NCBI RefSeq assembly: GCF_010093595.1
Contig: NW_022985437.1
Location: 3,256,630-3,320,629 of the forward strand
Source of the DNA: Mytilinidion resinicola
Lineage: Eukaryota; Ascomycota; Dothideomycetes; Mytilinidiales; Mytilinidiaceae
Direction: 5' to 3'
DNA: 64,000 nt
This document shows, in pieces, positions 43,519 through 55,239 of this stretch. Numbering within the stretch: position 1 is the stretch's first letter; the number at the start of each line of letters is the position of its first letter. The position numbers and the translations under genes are program-made. The notes beneath the pieces were generated by a model. The model saw only the letters and a list, made by a program, of their open reading frames with translations, was not told the DNA's origin and ran no database searches.

Positions 43519-43782
43519 ATGGACGGCCCCTTCATCCCAGCAGACGCGCCCCGCGTCCCCGCCATCCTCGACCGCCTCATCCTTCACCTCCTCATCGCGT
43601 CCGCTCTTAGCCGCTGGCTCTGGCCGGCGGGGGTCCTCCAGACGCATGTCGCCCTGCTGATCGTGTGTGTCGCCTGCGGGCTGGAGTGGCTGGTGCTGCG
43701 GGAGAGGATGGCGAATTGGGCCAGGATTCCGCGCGCGGTTGGAGGTATGTTGGGTTCTGCAAGCGCTTGGTTGGGGCGGTGA
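43519..43782 (+). CDS. small predicted membrane protein, 87 aa
   Basis: ATG in a caccaccATGG context; TGA at 43780-43782. Third codon positions are overwhelmingly G/C. Two hydrophobic segments are visible: about residues 20-37 (ILHLLIASALSRWLWPAG) and about 42-60 (THVALLIVCVACGLEWLVL), joined by a short turn, giving a hairpin membrane topology. The C-terminus is basic (RERMANWARIPRAVGG). GGTATGTTGGG at about 43744 could be a donor, so a further exon is possible. No family recognised; an organelle or endomembrane location is possible but not shown. Confidence 0.6.
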   Translation: MDGPFIPADAPRVPAILDRLILHLLIASALSRWLWPAGVLQTHVALLIVCVACGLEWLVLRERMANWARIPRAVGGMLGSASAWLGR

Positions 43783-46700
43783 TTGTCTGGATTGTATATT
43801 GAGATACTTCTGGGCCGGGCGGAGGAGAGGGCGGATGTAGAGGCGTTGGAGGTGGGAATCGGCGGGGAGGCGGAGATAGAGTGTGGAAGGCGGAGATTAG
43901 GCGTGTGTTTTGGAGGCACGCTGTTGATTGGAAGCTTATGACGACCGCGAGGGCTGATTCGATCGGAGCAGAAGATACCTCTGGCCATTGCAGAAATTGA
44001 GGGCGTGGATGTCAGGACTCGGGAGCTGAATAGCAGGCAGGAGACGGTAGTTGGAGGGAAGAGGCACTTCAGACTGCGAAATCGGCGTCAAAGAGACTTG
44101 TTACAGAAGAGAAACATGTAGTTATATTTCATAATTGGGAGAATCTGCGGTAGCCTGACGCGTAGACGCAGCATAACAGCAACAAGGCGCATCACGTCAA
44201 CATGCAAGACCTCGAAGAACACAACCAACAGGGTCATAGTCAAGCCAGACGATCAAGCAAAGAAAGAAGAAGCTCTTCTTCAACCACCCGCATAAAGCGA
44301 GTCAGTCAATGAAAAGATTTGCGCTCAAAGAGCTGGCCAGCAAAAATTACGCCGGTGAGGATCCCGAAGGAGGCTCATAGTAGCCCGTCGCCGCGTGGTG
44401 CAATGCAGGACAGGCCACCAGGTGGACTGAATTCATGAGCTCAGCCACCCCAACAAGGGTGCTTCGAGGAATGTTAGTGAGGTCTGAAAGGAATGGGTGT
44501 GGATGGGAGTGAACTTACTGATATGAAGCGTCGAAGATTGGGGGGCAGCTGGACTATATAGTGGAAAAGTCCTAGGCACGGTCCACCACGCTAGTTGAGT
44601 AAGCCACCTGCGCGCCAATGAGAGGGCTAGGAGGGTACTAGGCAGCAGCGGCGCAGGTTTGCAGGCGGGGTCGTGGAAGGTCGTGGAATCAGTGGAGTGT
44701 AGGAGAGTCGGTCCAGACACTTCGCTGTAGCTTCTGTCACAGTCAGGCGACTGGCTAAGGGAACCAATGTTCCTGAGGAGAATCACACTATTCTTCGTAG
44801 TGATTGGAGCTCTTAGATGTTTACATACAAAGGTGCTTTCATTCGTATCCAGCCAGGGGGTTGTCGGGCTCGCAGAAACCCACGCTACACCAATGGCAAG
44901 ACAACCCAAATCAGAACACTAGGACTCAGTCACTGCGGACGATTCGTGTTTGTTCTGCCGTTCCAATTACAGTTGCTAGGCGTTGCGATTTGGAGTACCT
45001 ACACTGAAGCTCAGCCAGGAGAGCACAGAGTTCTGAGGAACTCGTGCAATGGCAACAGCGCCACAAGAGAGATCAAACGCAAGAGTGCAACCCACGCAGC
45101 TGAAGCATCCTCATTCTGATGTCCCGATCTGAGCTGCCTGATATTGAAATTCGTACACGTCATCACTGCGATCCATCCAGGAGCGCCGTGGCCTCATCTC
45201 CGCCCGCGCAGCGGCAGAGCACCACACCTCTAATCTACACCTCAAAGGCCATGCTTTCGCTCAGGAAGATTGGAAACTGGGAACTCGGAGAAAGATATAG
45301 CCCTGCAAATCGGGTAGACGTGTTTAAGCAAACAAAGTCCAAAAATGCTTCATTACGTCCATTCATGACGCCTGAAAGTTGTCAGTATTCATGCCAAATT
45401 GACCACTTTCTAGGGATACATACTGTCTGACCCAAAACTCTCCGCATTTGACTAAGACGCGGAGGGCTTCGAGCTCCGATGTCTCTAACGGCAAGGCTGC
45501 ACATTAGCTGGCGGGCGAACAGTAAGTTAGATCAGGCACACCGCAGGGCTACCCCTTGCGAAAGCTTCTCGGTAGCTCATAGTACTGCCGATGAGGGTGC
45601 CGGAGTGTAGGCACCTTGTGCTATTTCGAGAAAGCTTTTGTTGCCAAAAATGTTGAGCCCACACAGTTCTTGGGTCTAGGAGAAGCTCACAGGGGGAGAG
45701 ATGGCAGGTAAGAAAGAGATCTTGAATTCCAGAAACAAGAGGAGTAGAAGAGCGGCAATGACCTGCATTTTGACGTGTAAGATTTGTCCTGTGTAGACTC
45801 CAATCAGGATAACTGGTTATCATCTTCACAGAAGAGGGTTGAAGCTCCTCTTGTTGGATATACGCTAAGATAACGACAGTGAAGGTTAAGCAATCGGACC
45901 TTCATCCAGGGGTTTCTCAGTTAACAGCTTCCAAACTTTCATCATTCCCAACACTGAGGTATCAACTATCCTAGTCGTGTCTTTTGCGTAGTTAGGGTCT
46001 CTGTAGACTGTCCGTTCTGCTCTCCTACTGCTCTTATATGCGATGCAAAATTTCCCTAAGCTCGTCATAAGCCCTTTCTTTGGTCTCTTTGCAGTTGTAA
46101 GTGATTGAACGCCGTGTAGGTTTGTTGGTTTCAGGACTCTGCTTGCTGGAAATGCACCGGCACTTGTTCAGTCGCGGTAGACATTGATCATGTAGATCTC
46201 CCGTCTGGGCATATTGACAGGTAAGTAACGGCGAATCGATATAGTGCTTAAATGGTGGAGTTGATTGGTTGGCGGGCGTAAGAACGAGGAAGGACGGCGG
46301 TGGAAAGGCGTGCCTAGAAAGAGTCTGCTCGCAACATGCCAAGTTGAGTTCACAAACCTAGAAGCTATTAGTGGAGTACAGCGACAATAGAGTGGTTCTT
46401 TCGGTGTTATGGTATATTACACCATCAGATTGGATACCGTGATGATAGAGTTTCTTAGAGCTTTGTATGCGCCATCTGACCACCCCGCGCGAAGTCTCAT
46501 AGCTTCGCGCGCCCTCGATCTGTTTACGTATCTTTCGAAGCCGTACTGCATGTTCCAGGACGATTTTGCCCGTGTTTTTATCGCCGGTTAGCTCTGCACA
46601 TGGTTTAGAGATCGAGGGGCACACCAAACAACTACGCGATGACAGCAAGTCAGCGCGCATCATGAAATAAGTAGGCTAAGGACAGGCGAAGGAGCGAGCA

Positions 46701-46902
46701 TCTCCCTCTAGGAGAAAGTGTGAACAGCTTGTTTGAAGACTTTTCAGTCCTTCAGCGTGACTTGCCAAGATTTGCGGAGGTGCGCGTCTCTGACTGCAGT
46801 CCGTACACCGCGCCAGTCCAGAGCAACCCACCGCCGCAACACTTGACACATCCTTTCGTGGGAGCTCATCCATTGCATCAGACTTTCCTCCTACGCTTCG
46901 AT
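43783..46902. other. gene-poor 3.1 kb, no gene seen
   Basis: Short frames at 44433-45430 and 46034-46663 lack codon bias and splice support. No repeat family could be assigned. Confidence 0.4.
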
Positions 46903-49647
46903 ATGGACGCCCTAGTAGCAGTCTCTGCCGGGGTCCAATTCGTCGATTCCGGTTCCAAACTCTTCGAAAACTTCCGGAAAGCTTGGAAATTGGTCAAATA
47001 AGAGAAAAATGAGCATTCCGAGCTTTTCGATGTTTTGCAAGACATACAGTCGATCGCTACAGAGCTCGCATCTTCCCCTACCGCATTCGGTTCTATCGAA
47101 GTCAATCCAGCGGATCTCGCAGCAGTGCGACAGTTTGCCGCAACATGCCAGACCTTGGCTAGAAACCTTATTGATTTTCTTAGAAAAATGAAGTCGCCCA
47201 ATCCCGATAACAAGACCTCAACCAGAATCCGAGATGTATTCACAATCATTCGGAAGAAGGGCGAAGTCGATGACTTGGAGAAACGCATATCGAGACTGCG
47301 CGACCAGATCAGTTTCCACGTCATTCTCTCTATCGTGTAAGAAATCCAGCTTCTTCAAAGATAGACACCTGCTAATGTATGAGCGCAGCCCAGTGCTATC
47401 ATCTAGAGTCCAGTCACTGCAAGATGACCAGGATACGTCGATGGCTGCCATTCTGTTTCGATTGGACGGTCTGCATCGGAATGCAGCGCGCCAAAACGTT
47501 GCTCCTCTTGTCGATCAAACGAGCCTGAATAGAATGATGGATGACCTTCGGGAGATTGCTACCAGATCGGACAAACTTGAAAAAACACGGGAAGAACGGT
47601 CGATACTCCAAAGCTTGCAATTTGAGCAGATGCGTAGCCGTGAAGATGCGGTGAAGAAGTCACACGAAACTACCATTGAGTGGATATGGGCTACGAATTT
47701 CTTGGAATGGATGGAGACGGGCAACGGCATCTTCTGGATAGCGGGAAAACCTGGATCGGGTAAATCTACAGTGATGAGGTTTCTGTCACAGCACGAGACG
47801 ACAACCAAGCACTTCAAAGCTTGGGCAGGTCAGAATATCTCCATATTGGCGACTCACTACTTCTAGATTTCGGGCACCGCAATGGAAAAATCTATGAAAG
47901 GCCTTCTCCAAACTCTTCTGTTCTCTATCTTCAGTCAATGTCCTGCATTAGTACACGTCGCATGCGCCTCTAAGCTGCGGGCAAGCGCGCATGGTGTCAT
48001 CAGCCCCTGGACTCAGGACGAGTTAAAAGATGTGTTTAGGTTGCTCCGGTCTCAACAATCCATATCAGTGCGTTACCTTCTACTGGTCGACGGTCTGGAC
48101 GAGTTCGGCGGACAGCAGAGAAACTTGCTTGAATTCCTCGAGACACTGGCCACTTGTGCTAATATCAAAATTTGTGTCTCGAGCAGGGCTGAAACTCCCT
48201 TCATCCAGCAGTACGGTGATGGAGCATACAATTTCTATATGCAAAACTTCACACGAGACGATATCCGCCATTACGTTACAGAAAAGCTTAGATCCAACGG
48301 GGATTTTGAGCGTCTCTGCGGAAAGAAAGACCGATCTGACGTACTAATCTCAAAGATACTCTCTGCTGCCGAAGGGGTCTGGCTTTGGGTCTATCTTGTG
48401 ATTCAATCAATTTTGGATGGCATCACGAACGATGATTCGTATCACGACTTGCAGTACCGCATCGAAGAGCTACCCCATGATCTAGAGGAATATTTCCAAA
48501 AGATGCTCTCCTCACTAGATTCAAGGTACAAGAAGTTTACAGCCCGAGCATTACTCGTGACGCTTGAAACAGAGTCATTAATTTCTTATCAATCGAGTTA
48601 CCACATTCTAGAGATTGGTTTCCTCGAGGACGAAATACAGGATCCAGACTATGCGCTTGCATTCGACGCGGAGCTAGCACCCGCGGAGTCGTACTATAAC
48701 CTTTGCGAACGAGCAAATAGAAGAATAGCCACTTGCTGCAAGGGTTTCCTGGAGACATCACACAATGACGGAAACGATCACGCAGATCGCATAGAAGATG
48801 ACCCGTTACACAAGACCATTTGCCCATTCAACACAGTTCAGTTGGTTCACAGAACTGCTGCAGATTTTCTCAAGTCTAAGGAAAAGATTGAGCAACTACA
48901 GGGCTGTGCTGGCCATGGATTTGACTCTTTGCTAGCCATTGCGAAGTCGGCCTTCGCAGAGCAACTTGGTCCTTGAAAACATGCCGATCTCTAAACATGG
49001 AACATATCAAGTCTGTCTTCCGCAGCCTTGGCAACCATGGCAGGAGAACCAGATTGGATTGCACTCCCTATTTCGATCGTATGGCATCCCTCATGTCGCA
49101 TCCCGCGGCAAACTTGAGCGTTTTCTTACAAGATAAATCCTGGCAATACCCGACCTACCCGTTACCTACAACGGACTCTCTTACTGGCCTTGATCTTGCC
49201 GCCATCTACGGCCGCAAGTTCTTTGTGAGGCGAACATTACGAGAAAATCCTTCTGTCTTGCAACGTCGGTGTCAACGGCCGTTGTTGGATTATGCTCTGA
49301 GAGGTCTGAACATGCAGGTGGTGGAGAGCGGAGCATTAAAATCTCGCATCTTCTATGTCCATCATCCGTATAGAGTAGTGGAAGAATTGCTCGCTCACGG
49401 TGCGGATCCAAATCAGAAGATGGCATTATACCACGGGCAGACCGTCTGGGGAATGTTCTTGTGCTCTCTTTGGGAGCTTGTATCTGAATTTTATGAGTAT
49501 TCCCTGCCCAGATGGCTCAAAGTAGTCCGAATCCTGTTAGAGCACGGCGCCGATCCGGATTTGCGCTTCGTTTTCTCTCCTGAGGGAGCCGTAACCGCAC
49601 CCAACTCTGGGTACTGCAGCGCAAAAGATCTAGATGACTCAGGTTAA
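46903..49647 (+). pseudogene. NACHT-ankyrin (NLR-like) protein, inactivated
   Basis: Starts MDALVAVSAGVQFVDSGSKL, the usual N-terminal helical domain of fungal STAND proteins. One real intron, 47337-47388 (GTAAGA, gctaat, CGCAG), keeps frame. Walker A is WIAGKPGSGKST (about 47743) and Walker B YLLLVDGLDEF (about 48076), so the NACHT NTPase is complete. Near the C-terminus, VEELLAHGADPNQ and VRILLEHGADPDL are ankyrin repeats. Breaks: TAA at 46999-47001 (Gln expected), TAG at 47864-47866 where Trp is expected (HYF-stop-ISGTAMEKS), and a frameshift near 48970. Both stops fit RIP changes. The 3' end is cut by MITE B, whose end supplies the final TAA. Fungal NLR-like proteins act in non-self recognition; this copy cannot. 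Confidence 0.85.
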
Positions 49648-49881
49648 ATTGATGTGAACTCTGATTTCTATAGACGTCTAGCTAGTTGTATATATACTAG
49701 GGGAAGGAAGGGGGGCCACCCCTGGGTGGCGCGCTAGTAAGTTCAGCTGAACACTGCACAGCTGAGTTTTCAGCTGGGCTCTCCACAGCTGAGATCTCAG
49801 CTGTGTTCTCTACAGCTGATGTTCGGAGTAGCCTTCTAGCATATGAGTTGTTGATCCTAGGTTGTAGTGCTGCAACCTGAG
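49638..49881 (-). mobile_element. MITE copy B (244 bp), inserted in the NACHT-ankyrin gene
   Basis: Reverse-oriented copy of 4311-4557, bounded by ctcaggtt and caacctgag. It is flanked on both sides by a perfect tagatga (49631-49637 and 49882-49888). Non-coding. Its left end creates the GGT-TAA that ends the truncated ankyrin frame. Confidence 0.9.
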
Positions 49882-49888
49882 TAGATGA

Positions 49889-50640
49889 TCTCAAGGTCTC
49901 GGAGGTATTCTCTCTGATGTTCAGCCTGATAAAGCTCATCCCTCTGCTGGATGAGCACGACGATGGCGGCTGCCTGAGGATACTCGATAGCCTCCAACAA
50001 TTGTGTTTCGATAAACTGGCTGAAAGGGCACTGTCGGGAGGCAAAAATCTCAGGGGAGATCCAGCTAGAGTGACTCCGACTTGAGAAGTCTGAGGAAAGA
50101 TGCTCCTGCCAAAAGATAAGGTGGATACATGACGATCCCCATGATCATCCCAAACTAATGAATTCAAAGTAGGGGATCGACGGGATGAATAACTTTAGCT
50201 AGCTCGAAATGATTTAGGGGTCAAATACTGTCATGGGATTGCTTTTAGCAGCTAGCTCTCCAGAATTCACTAATCTCACTAGGTAGATCTCTACACTGTG
50301 AAGCTATAGTCTACCGCTTAGCCAGGCAGTACGCCACGCACCTCTCGACGGTTGGTCGCACGTTGTACGCACGAGACTACATTGAGCGAGCCACTAAGTG
50401 GGGAAGCAAAGTGGGTCGAGCTTGAAGGTATCCAAGAATCCAAGCTTTTCTATGAAACAAATATCGGCTGACCGCAATCACTTCTTCGGAAACCGTGCAA
50501 AGCTACTTTTATAGCAAATCTCGTCCTAAAATACTCGGTTGCTAGTGACCTGCTTGCTTTCTCTACTATGCAGATGATGTTATGTTATTTCAACAGGCCG
50601 CAGTTCATTCATATCCCCATCGGGATTTTCCGTAGGCTAC
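49889..50640. other. intergenic, no gene seen
   Basis: AT-richer. The sequence after the MITE may be the displaced 3' part of the NACHT gene (minus-strand and plus-strand frames are all broken). Confidence 0.35.
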
Positions 50641-53500
50641 ACGCTAGCAAATCAACGGGCTTTCATTTCCGACGTCTTGACCTTGAAATTCTATTCTTTT
50701 CAGAGTCACTTCACCGTAGGACTCCTCGCGGTGGTATCTACTAATCAAATCACAGAGTTTTATCCCATTCCAATCTAACTTGCATTGTCTACTACGTCTT
50801 CTTCCGATACAGATTAGTTCGCCAGAGGGGTTCCTACCACACCATTAACGGGCCAATAGGTACCGGGTTCGTAGCCTTCGATTCCTGGCGTCTTGATCTT
50901 TCCATCTTTCTCTACTATTAGTGGCCGTATTAGAGGACTCCAAACCAAGCTTTCCCCGACGCAAAAACTCCGTTGAAACGCGATAGATAGAGAGTATTGG
51001 GAACTAACTTGTTTTCCATTTCGGTTGGTGGAAGCGGAGGGCTCCACGCATAGTTGAATACAAAGCAAAAGTCAAAATGTAAACGGGTTTCAATTCAGCA
51101 TATCTGAACGTTTAAATCACCTCGTTGGCGGAAGCAACACACCAGAAGACTTCAAACAACGCTAATCATGGATCAAAACGCTCGGTTTCGCCGTGCGTAG
51201 ATCTAGAGTGCGAGAAACGCTACAACCTGCTGTGGTCCAGCTAGAAGCAGCAAGGGACTTTAGACACTACTACCTATCCATCAAATGCCACGGTTACGGT
51301 TTCCTCCCGCTCAGATATGAAGGATCCAGAAAATAACATCCTACTGCGCTCTCTGTGAATGCCCCGTTCACCGCCGGCCATGTGCCAAAACACCCCATTA
51401 TTACGGGGTGAGATCTGAAGTGTTGGGAGCATGGCATCGTGATCATTTCCCAGAGACGGTAACAGAGGGCCCTATTCACCGCTACGCACGTGTCAAAATG
51501 CCTGATTTCTAAGAGTTGAAATCTGGAGTGTTGGGAACGTGACGTCGTAATCGATTTTCAGTGACAATGGCGGAGGACCCCATTCACCGCTACCCAACTG
51601 TCAAAACGTTCGATTCAACAATTTCAGATCTGAAAGTTCCAAAACGTAACATCTTATCGTGCTTGAAAAAGAGGAGAGGCGGGACCCCGTGCAATGCTCC
51701 GCAGTTGTCAAAATTCCCGATTCAACCTGCACTCAGGTTGCAAATTGACGTGAACTCTGTCTTATTTCGGGGGCCCGAAGGCCAAACTATATACTACGTA
51801 GGAAGTGACTGTACGCGTAGGCAGAAGCACTAATTAGAGACAGCAGTAGGCACGGTAGGCACGGTAGGCCACCGTACCCCAACCCCTCTCTGTAGAAGTT
51901 GTAACTGGCTAGGCATGTAGGCAGCTACTATGCCAGCAACTCCAAGTCCTGCTGAGATATGAAACGTAAGAGATGTAACATCGTAGTCCGTTTCAGATGA
52001 CAGTATAAGAGCACCTCATGCACGATTTTCACTAGTCAACACCCTGGATTTCATCACTTCGAGATCTTGACTGTCGAGTACCTTACATTGTGTGATTTTA
52101 TGATTAAGGTCGCAGGGGCCTCCATGCAGTGGCGCACCCGTATGAAATCATTCGTTTCCAGCACTTCGAAATCTGGGCTCTTAGGAACGTGACATCGTGT
52201 CTCTATTGCACCTGAGGTCACGGGAGGATTTATGCAACGATTCACATGTGCCAAAACCCGGGAATTCACCGCTTCGAGATTTGAGCTATCAGAAACGTGA
52301 CAAAATGTCCTTTCTCGAGATGAGATAAGAAAGACCGTCATGCACCGCTATTCATGTGTTAAAACGCTTATTTTCAACACGTTGAAATATAGACTGTGGA
52401 GAACATGACGTCGCGTCGCTGTCGAAATCAAGGTCCCAGCGGACCCCGTGCAGCGGCTCACACGTCCCCAAACCGCTGATTTCACCACGTTGAGATATAA
52501 GCTATCCGGAATGTGACATCGTGTTATTTCGAATTGAGGTTAGAGAGGACTTTATGCAGTGGCTACGACCTGTCAAAAGGCATGAGTCCAGCGTGTCGAG
52601 ATATGAGCTATCAAGAACGTGACGTCCGGCCACGGTTCGGATGAGGCTATGGGGGGACCTCACGCGGCGGCTTCTAGGTCAAAAGGGAGGATACCTGCAC
52701 GGTGAGATATGCGCTTTCGAGTTCGTAGCATCTCGTTGCGATTGGAACGGGAACTGCGGAGTACTTCATGCAGTGGCGCAACCTAGTCAAAAGGCGTAAA
52801 ATAGGCGTGGTGAGATATAGCCTATCACGAACGTGGCATCTTGATGCGTTTGGAATTGCGACAGTGGCGGACTCCGTACAGCGGCTTGAACTAGTTAAAA
52901 GCTACTGAAATGACATGCTGAGGGTTGAAGACTCAGGAGCATGACATCCTCGTTGGATCTCTTTGCGCCCATTAGCGGACCCCATGCGCCGGTATGTGCT
53001 TTCCAATTGACATGATTTCAGCATGTTTAGATCTGGAGTTTACGGAACATGACGTCTTGGTTCTGATTATATAGGGGTACCAGCGGACCTCTTGCGCCGG
53101 TATATGTTATTCAAAACGCCGAATCTATGTACAGCGGGGTATGAGATGCATAGAACGTGACATCAAGTTTCAATTTCCTAGGATGAATTAGAGGGCTTCC
53201 GAAGGGATCGTACGTTGTTCAAAACGTAAAAATCGGGACTGATGAAATCTGGAGTCTACAGAATTTTACATCAAAATATGGTTTCTATCATCCCATTGGA
53301 GAACTCCAAACAACGGTAAAGGATATTCAAAGGGTTAGATATCTAAGCGCTGAGATTCGAAGCGTTAGATACATTACATCGTGTAGGATTTGATGAAGAC
53401 CAGCTAGAGGGCCTCAAGCGGTGGTAAACACTGTTCAAAGCGGTAAAAATCACACTCGTTCAGTAGTTAAATCGCAAGAGAAACAAGTTTGAATTTCTCC
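50640..53500. repeat. degenerate satellite array, period about 108 bp
   Basis: The landmark (g/a)aa(c/t)(g/a)tgacatc-like recurs at about 51327, 51421, 51531, 51641, 51965, 52077, 52184, 52295, 52400, 52509, 52615, 52719, 52827, 52938, 53046, 53159, 53260 and 53369; spacings cluster at 105-112. Each monomer also has gcggacc(c/t)ca(t/c)gc(a/g)(g/c)cgg, then tgtcaaaacg, then g(t/c)(t/c)gagat(a/c)t. About 20 or more monomers, heavily diverged, with no ORF. Repeat R1 copy 2 interrupts it at 51731-51947. The monomer shows the same motif order as the 5.7-kb array. Confidence 0.8.
51731..51947. repeat. dispersed 217-bp repeat R1, copy 2 (less altered)
   Basis: Inserted between satellite monomers at about 51641 and 51965. 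Identical in length to 481-697, and carries the G/C state at all 11 differing positions. Its start, ctcaggttgcaaattgacgt, matches one MITE end. No right-hand inverted end and no clear target duplication seen. Confidence 0.85.
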
Positions 53501-53638
53501 AGTCATGGTGCCTCAGACTCTCCACAGTGAGGTCAATAGGCGGCCAAAACCCTCAGCGGGTAGGCCTGAATCCGTCCCAAAACCCACAAAACTTTTCCGC
53601 CCATCCCAAATCGTCCCCAGCAGCCACAGCACGATCTC

Positions 53639-54556
53639 CTAGTCCTGAATCGGCTCCACTACGTACTCGTCTTTCTCCTCCTCTCCACCCTCCTCGCCAC
53701 TCTCGGCGGCCTTCTCCTCCTCTCCCTCCACCATCGTCTCCCCCTCTAGCTCCTCCAATCCCCCGGTGTCGAAGCGGTACGTCCCCAGCTCTCCGTCCGA
53801 CTCTTCTTCTTCTTCGTCATCTTCGTCGACCTCGTCGTCCCACTGCTTCAGCTGCAGCGGCATCCACCCCTCCCGAATTGGGCAGTTCTTCCCCTTCTTC
53901 GCGAACTCTCGGAACTCCCAGCCCTCCACGACGGTCACGCGCTGGTACCCCCACTCCCCCCGGCACTCCCCCAACATCTTGCTCCAGACGTCCTCTGCGT
54001 CCTTGTCCTTGAGCACGCGGTCGGTCTCTGGGCTGAGGTCCACCATCTGGGTGGCGTTGGTGACGGCGTTGACGTTGCGCTTGCCGTTGCGGACGAGCTC
54101 CAGTGAGGTGACGAGGCGGCCAGCGGTTGGTGAGGTGGCGAAGAGGATGTGTTCGGTTCGCTCGCACTTGATCATGGCTTTGACGACGTCCGTGTTGATG
54201 AATTGTGAGGCGGAAGCGTCAAGGCAGCGGGCGTTGCTGTGGCCAGAGCGTGGCTTGCGCCAGTAGGCGTAGCCGCGGAGGGTGAAGAGGGTGCCATGCT
54301 CGTGGTAGTGAGGCGGCATGGTCGCGGCGAAGAGTTGAGCGGCCGTTGGCATTGCGGCGGCGCTGGTGAAGGTCTGGGTGCTGGTCTGGTTGGTGGTGGT
54401 TGCAGCAGGGTGAATTGGAGCGGAGGTGGTGGTCGAGTGGAGGAGTGATGGAGAGGACGGAGGGTTGTTGGAGGCGTTGGCGTCGTCGTCAGGATAAGTC
54501 TCAGCGAACGGCGAGTTAGGGAGCGAGTAAAAGCCACGTCCGTTTGAGGAAGACAT
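53639..54556 (-). CDS. hypothetical acidic protein, single exon, 305 aa
   Basis: Intact frame from ATG 54554-54556 to TAG 53639-53641, with strong third-position G/C bias. Residues 1-70 are Ser/Thr/Pro-rich and probably disordered. A compact middle (PPHYHEHGTLFTLRGYAYWR onward, including CERTEHILFATSPTAGRLVT and EWGYQRVTVVEGWEFREFAK) looks folded. The last 70 residues are highly acidic with Asp/Glu runs. No signal peptide or membrane helix. First gene of the ordinary gene-dense block; its promoter side (54557-54800) faces the next genes. Function unknown. Confidence 0.75.
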   Translation of the reverse strand: MSSSNGRGFYSLPNSPFAETYPDDDANASNNPPSSPSLLHSTTTSAPIHPAATTTNQTSTQTFTSAAAMPTAAQLFAATMPPHYHEHGTLFTLRGYAYWRKPRSGHSNARCLDASASQFINTDVVKAMIKCERTEHILFATSPTAGRLVTSLELVRNGKRNVNAVTNATQMVDLSPETDRVLKDKDAEDVWSKMLGECRGEWGYQRVTVVEGWEFREFAKKGKNCPIREGWMPLQLKQWDDEVDEDDEEEEESDGELGTYRFDTGGLEELEGETMVEGEEEKAAESGEEGGEEEKDEYVVEPIQD

Positions 54557-55239
54557 CGTGCTACAAGACGCTGTACAAGCTAGATTATATATTAGCGTCT
54601 GAGTGTGCTGCGCTAGGTGAACCCGACACGAAGGATGCCCTTCAGTAGCAGTAGAATGACAGAGCGATGATAAGGATGGTGATGATGGAGACTTACAGCG
54701 CGTGATGATGCGGTCGGTGGTGTGAATCTGAAGAAAGGACGTGAGGTTGCGGAGTAGAATTTAAGTGACGGAGTAGGCGTCACGTGCTGGCCGCTAGCGC
54801 GGAAACGTGGTGACCTTCACTCCTATTGCACCGTTGCATCTTCACACAGGCAGGCGCTCGCTTGGTTAACATCCAGGCAGCCTTCGAGGGACTGTGGAAG
54901 GCCGAAGACTGCTTTACCCAGCCCCTGAATTGGGGTTTTGCATCAACTTGATGGTAGTTAGCAAGCGAGCATGGTAACCCGCTTCACGGCCTTCGTAGTA
55001 CGAGATGAATGCAGCAGATAATGTGAAGGCTGCGAAGCCGTAGATAAGTTGGGGATAAATTAGAAGTGCTTAGCAGGCTAATAACTCAGCTCAAAAGCGC
55101 TTTTCTTTCAGGCTGGTGTTTTGATAGCCAATCTAGGATACGTCTACACTGTCTTCCAAGGGCTCGCTATGGTGTCGCACGTCTCCGGACATGTATATCA
55201 AGGGTGCCGATATAGCCATTGGAATGACAGAAGGTGCCG
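54557..55239. other. upstream region of the 305-aa gene, no gene seen
   Basis: Probable promoter and leader of the minus-strand gene. A short intron in its 5' untranslated region is possible (donor and acceptor-like sites near 54570 and 54695) but unproven. Confidence 0.4.
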
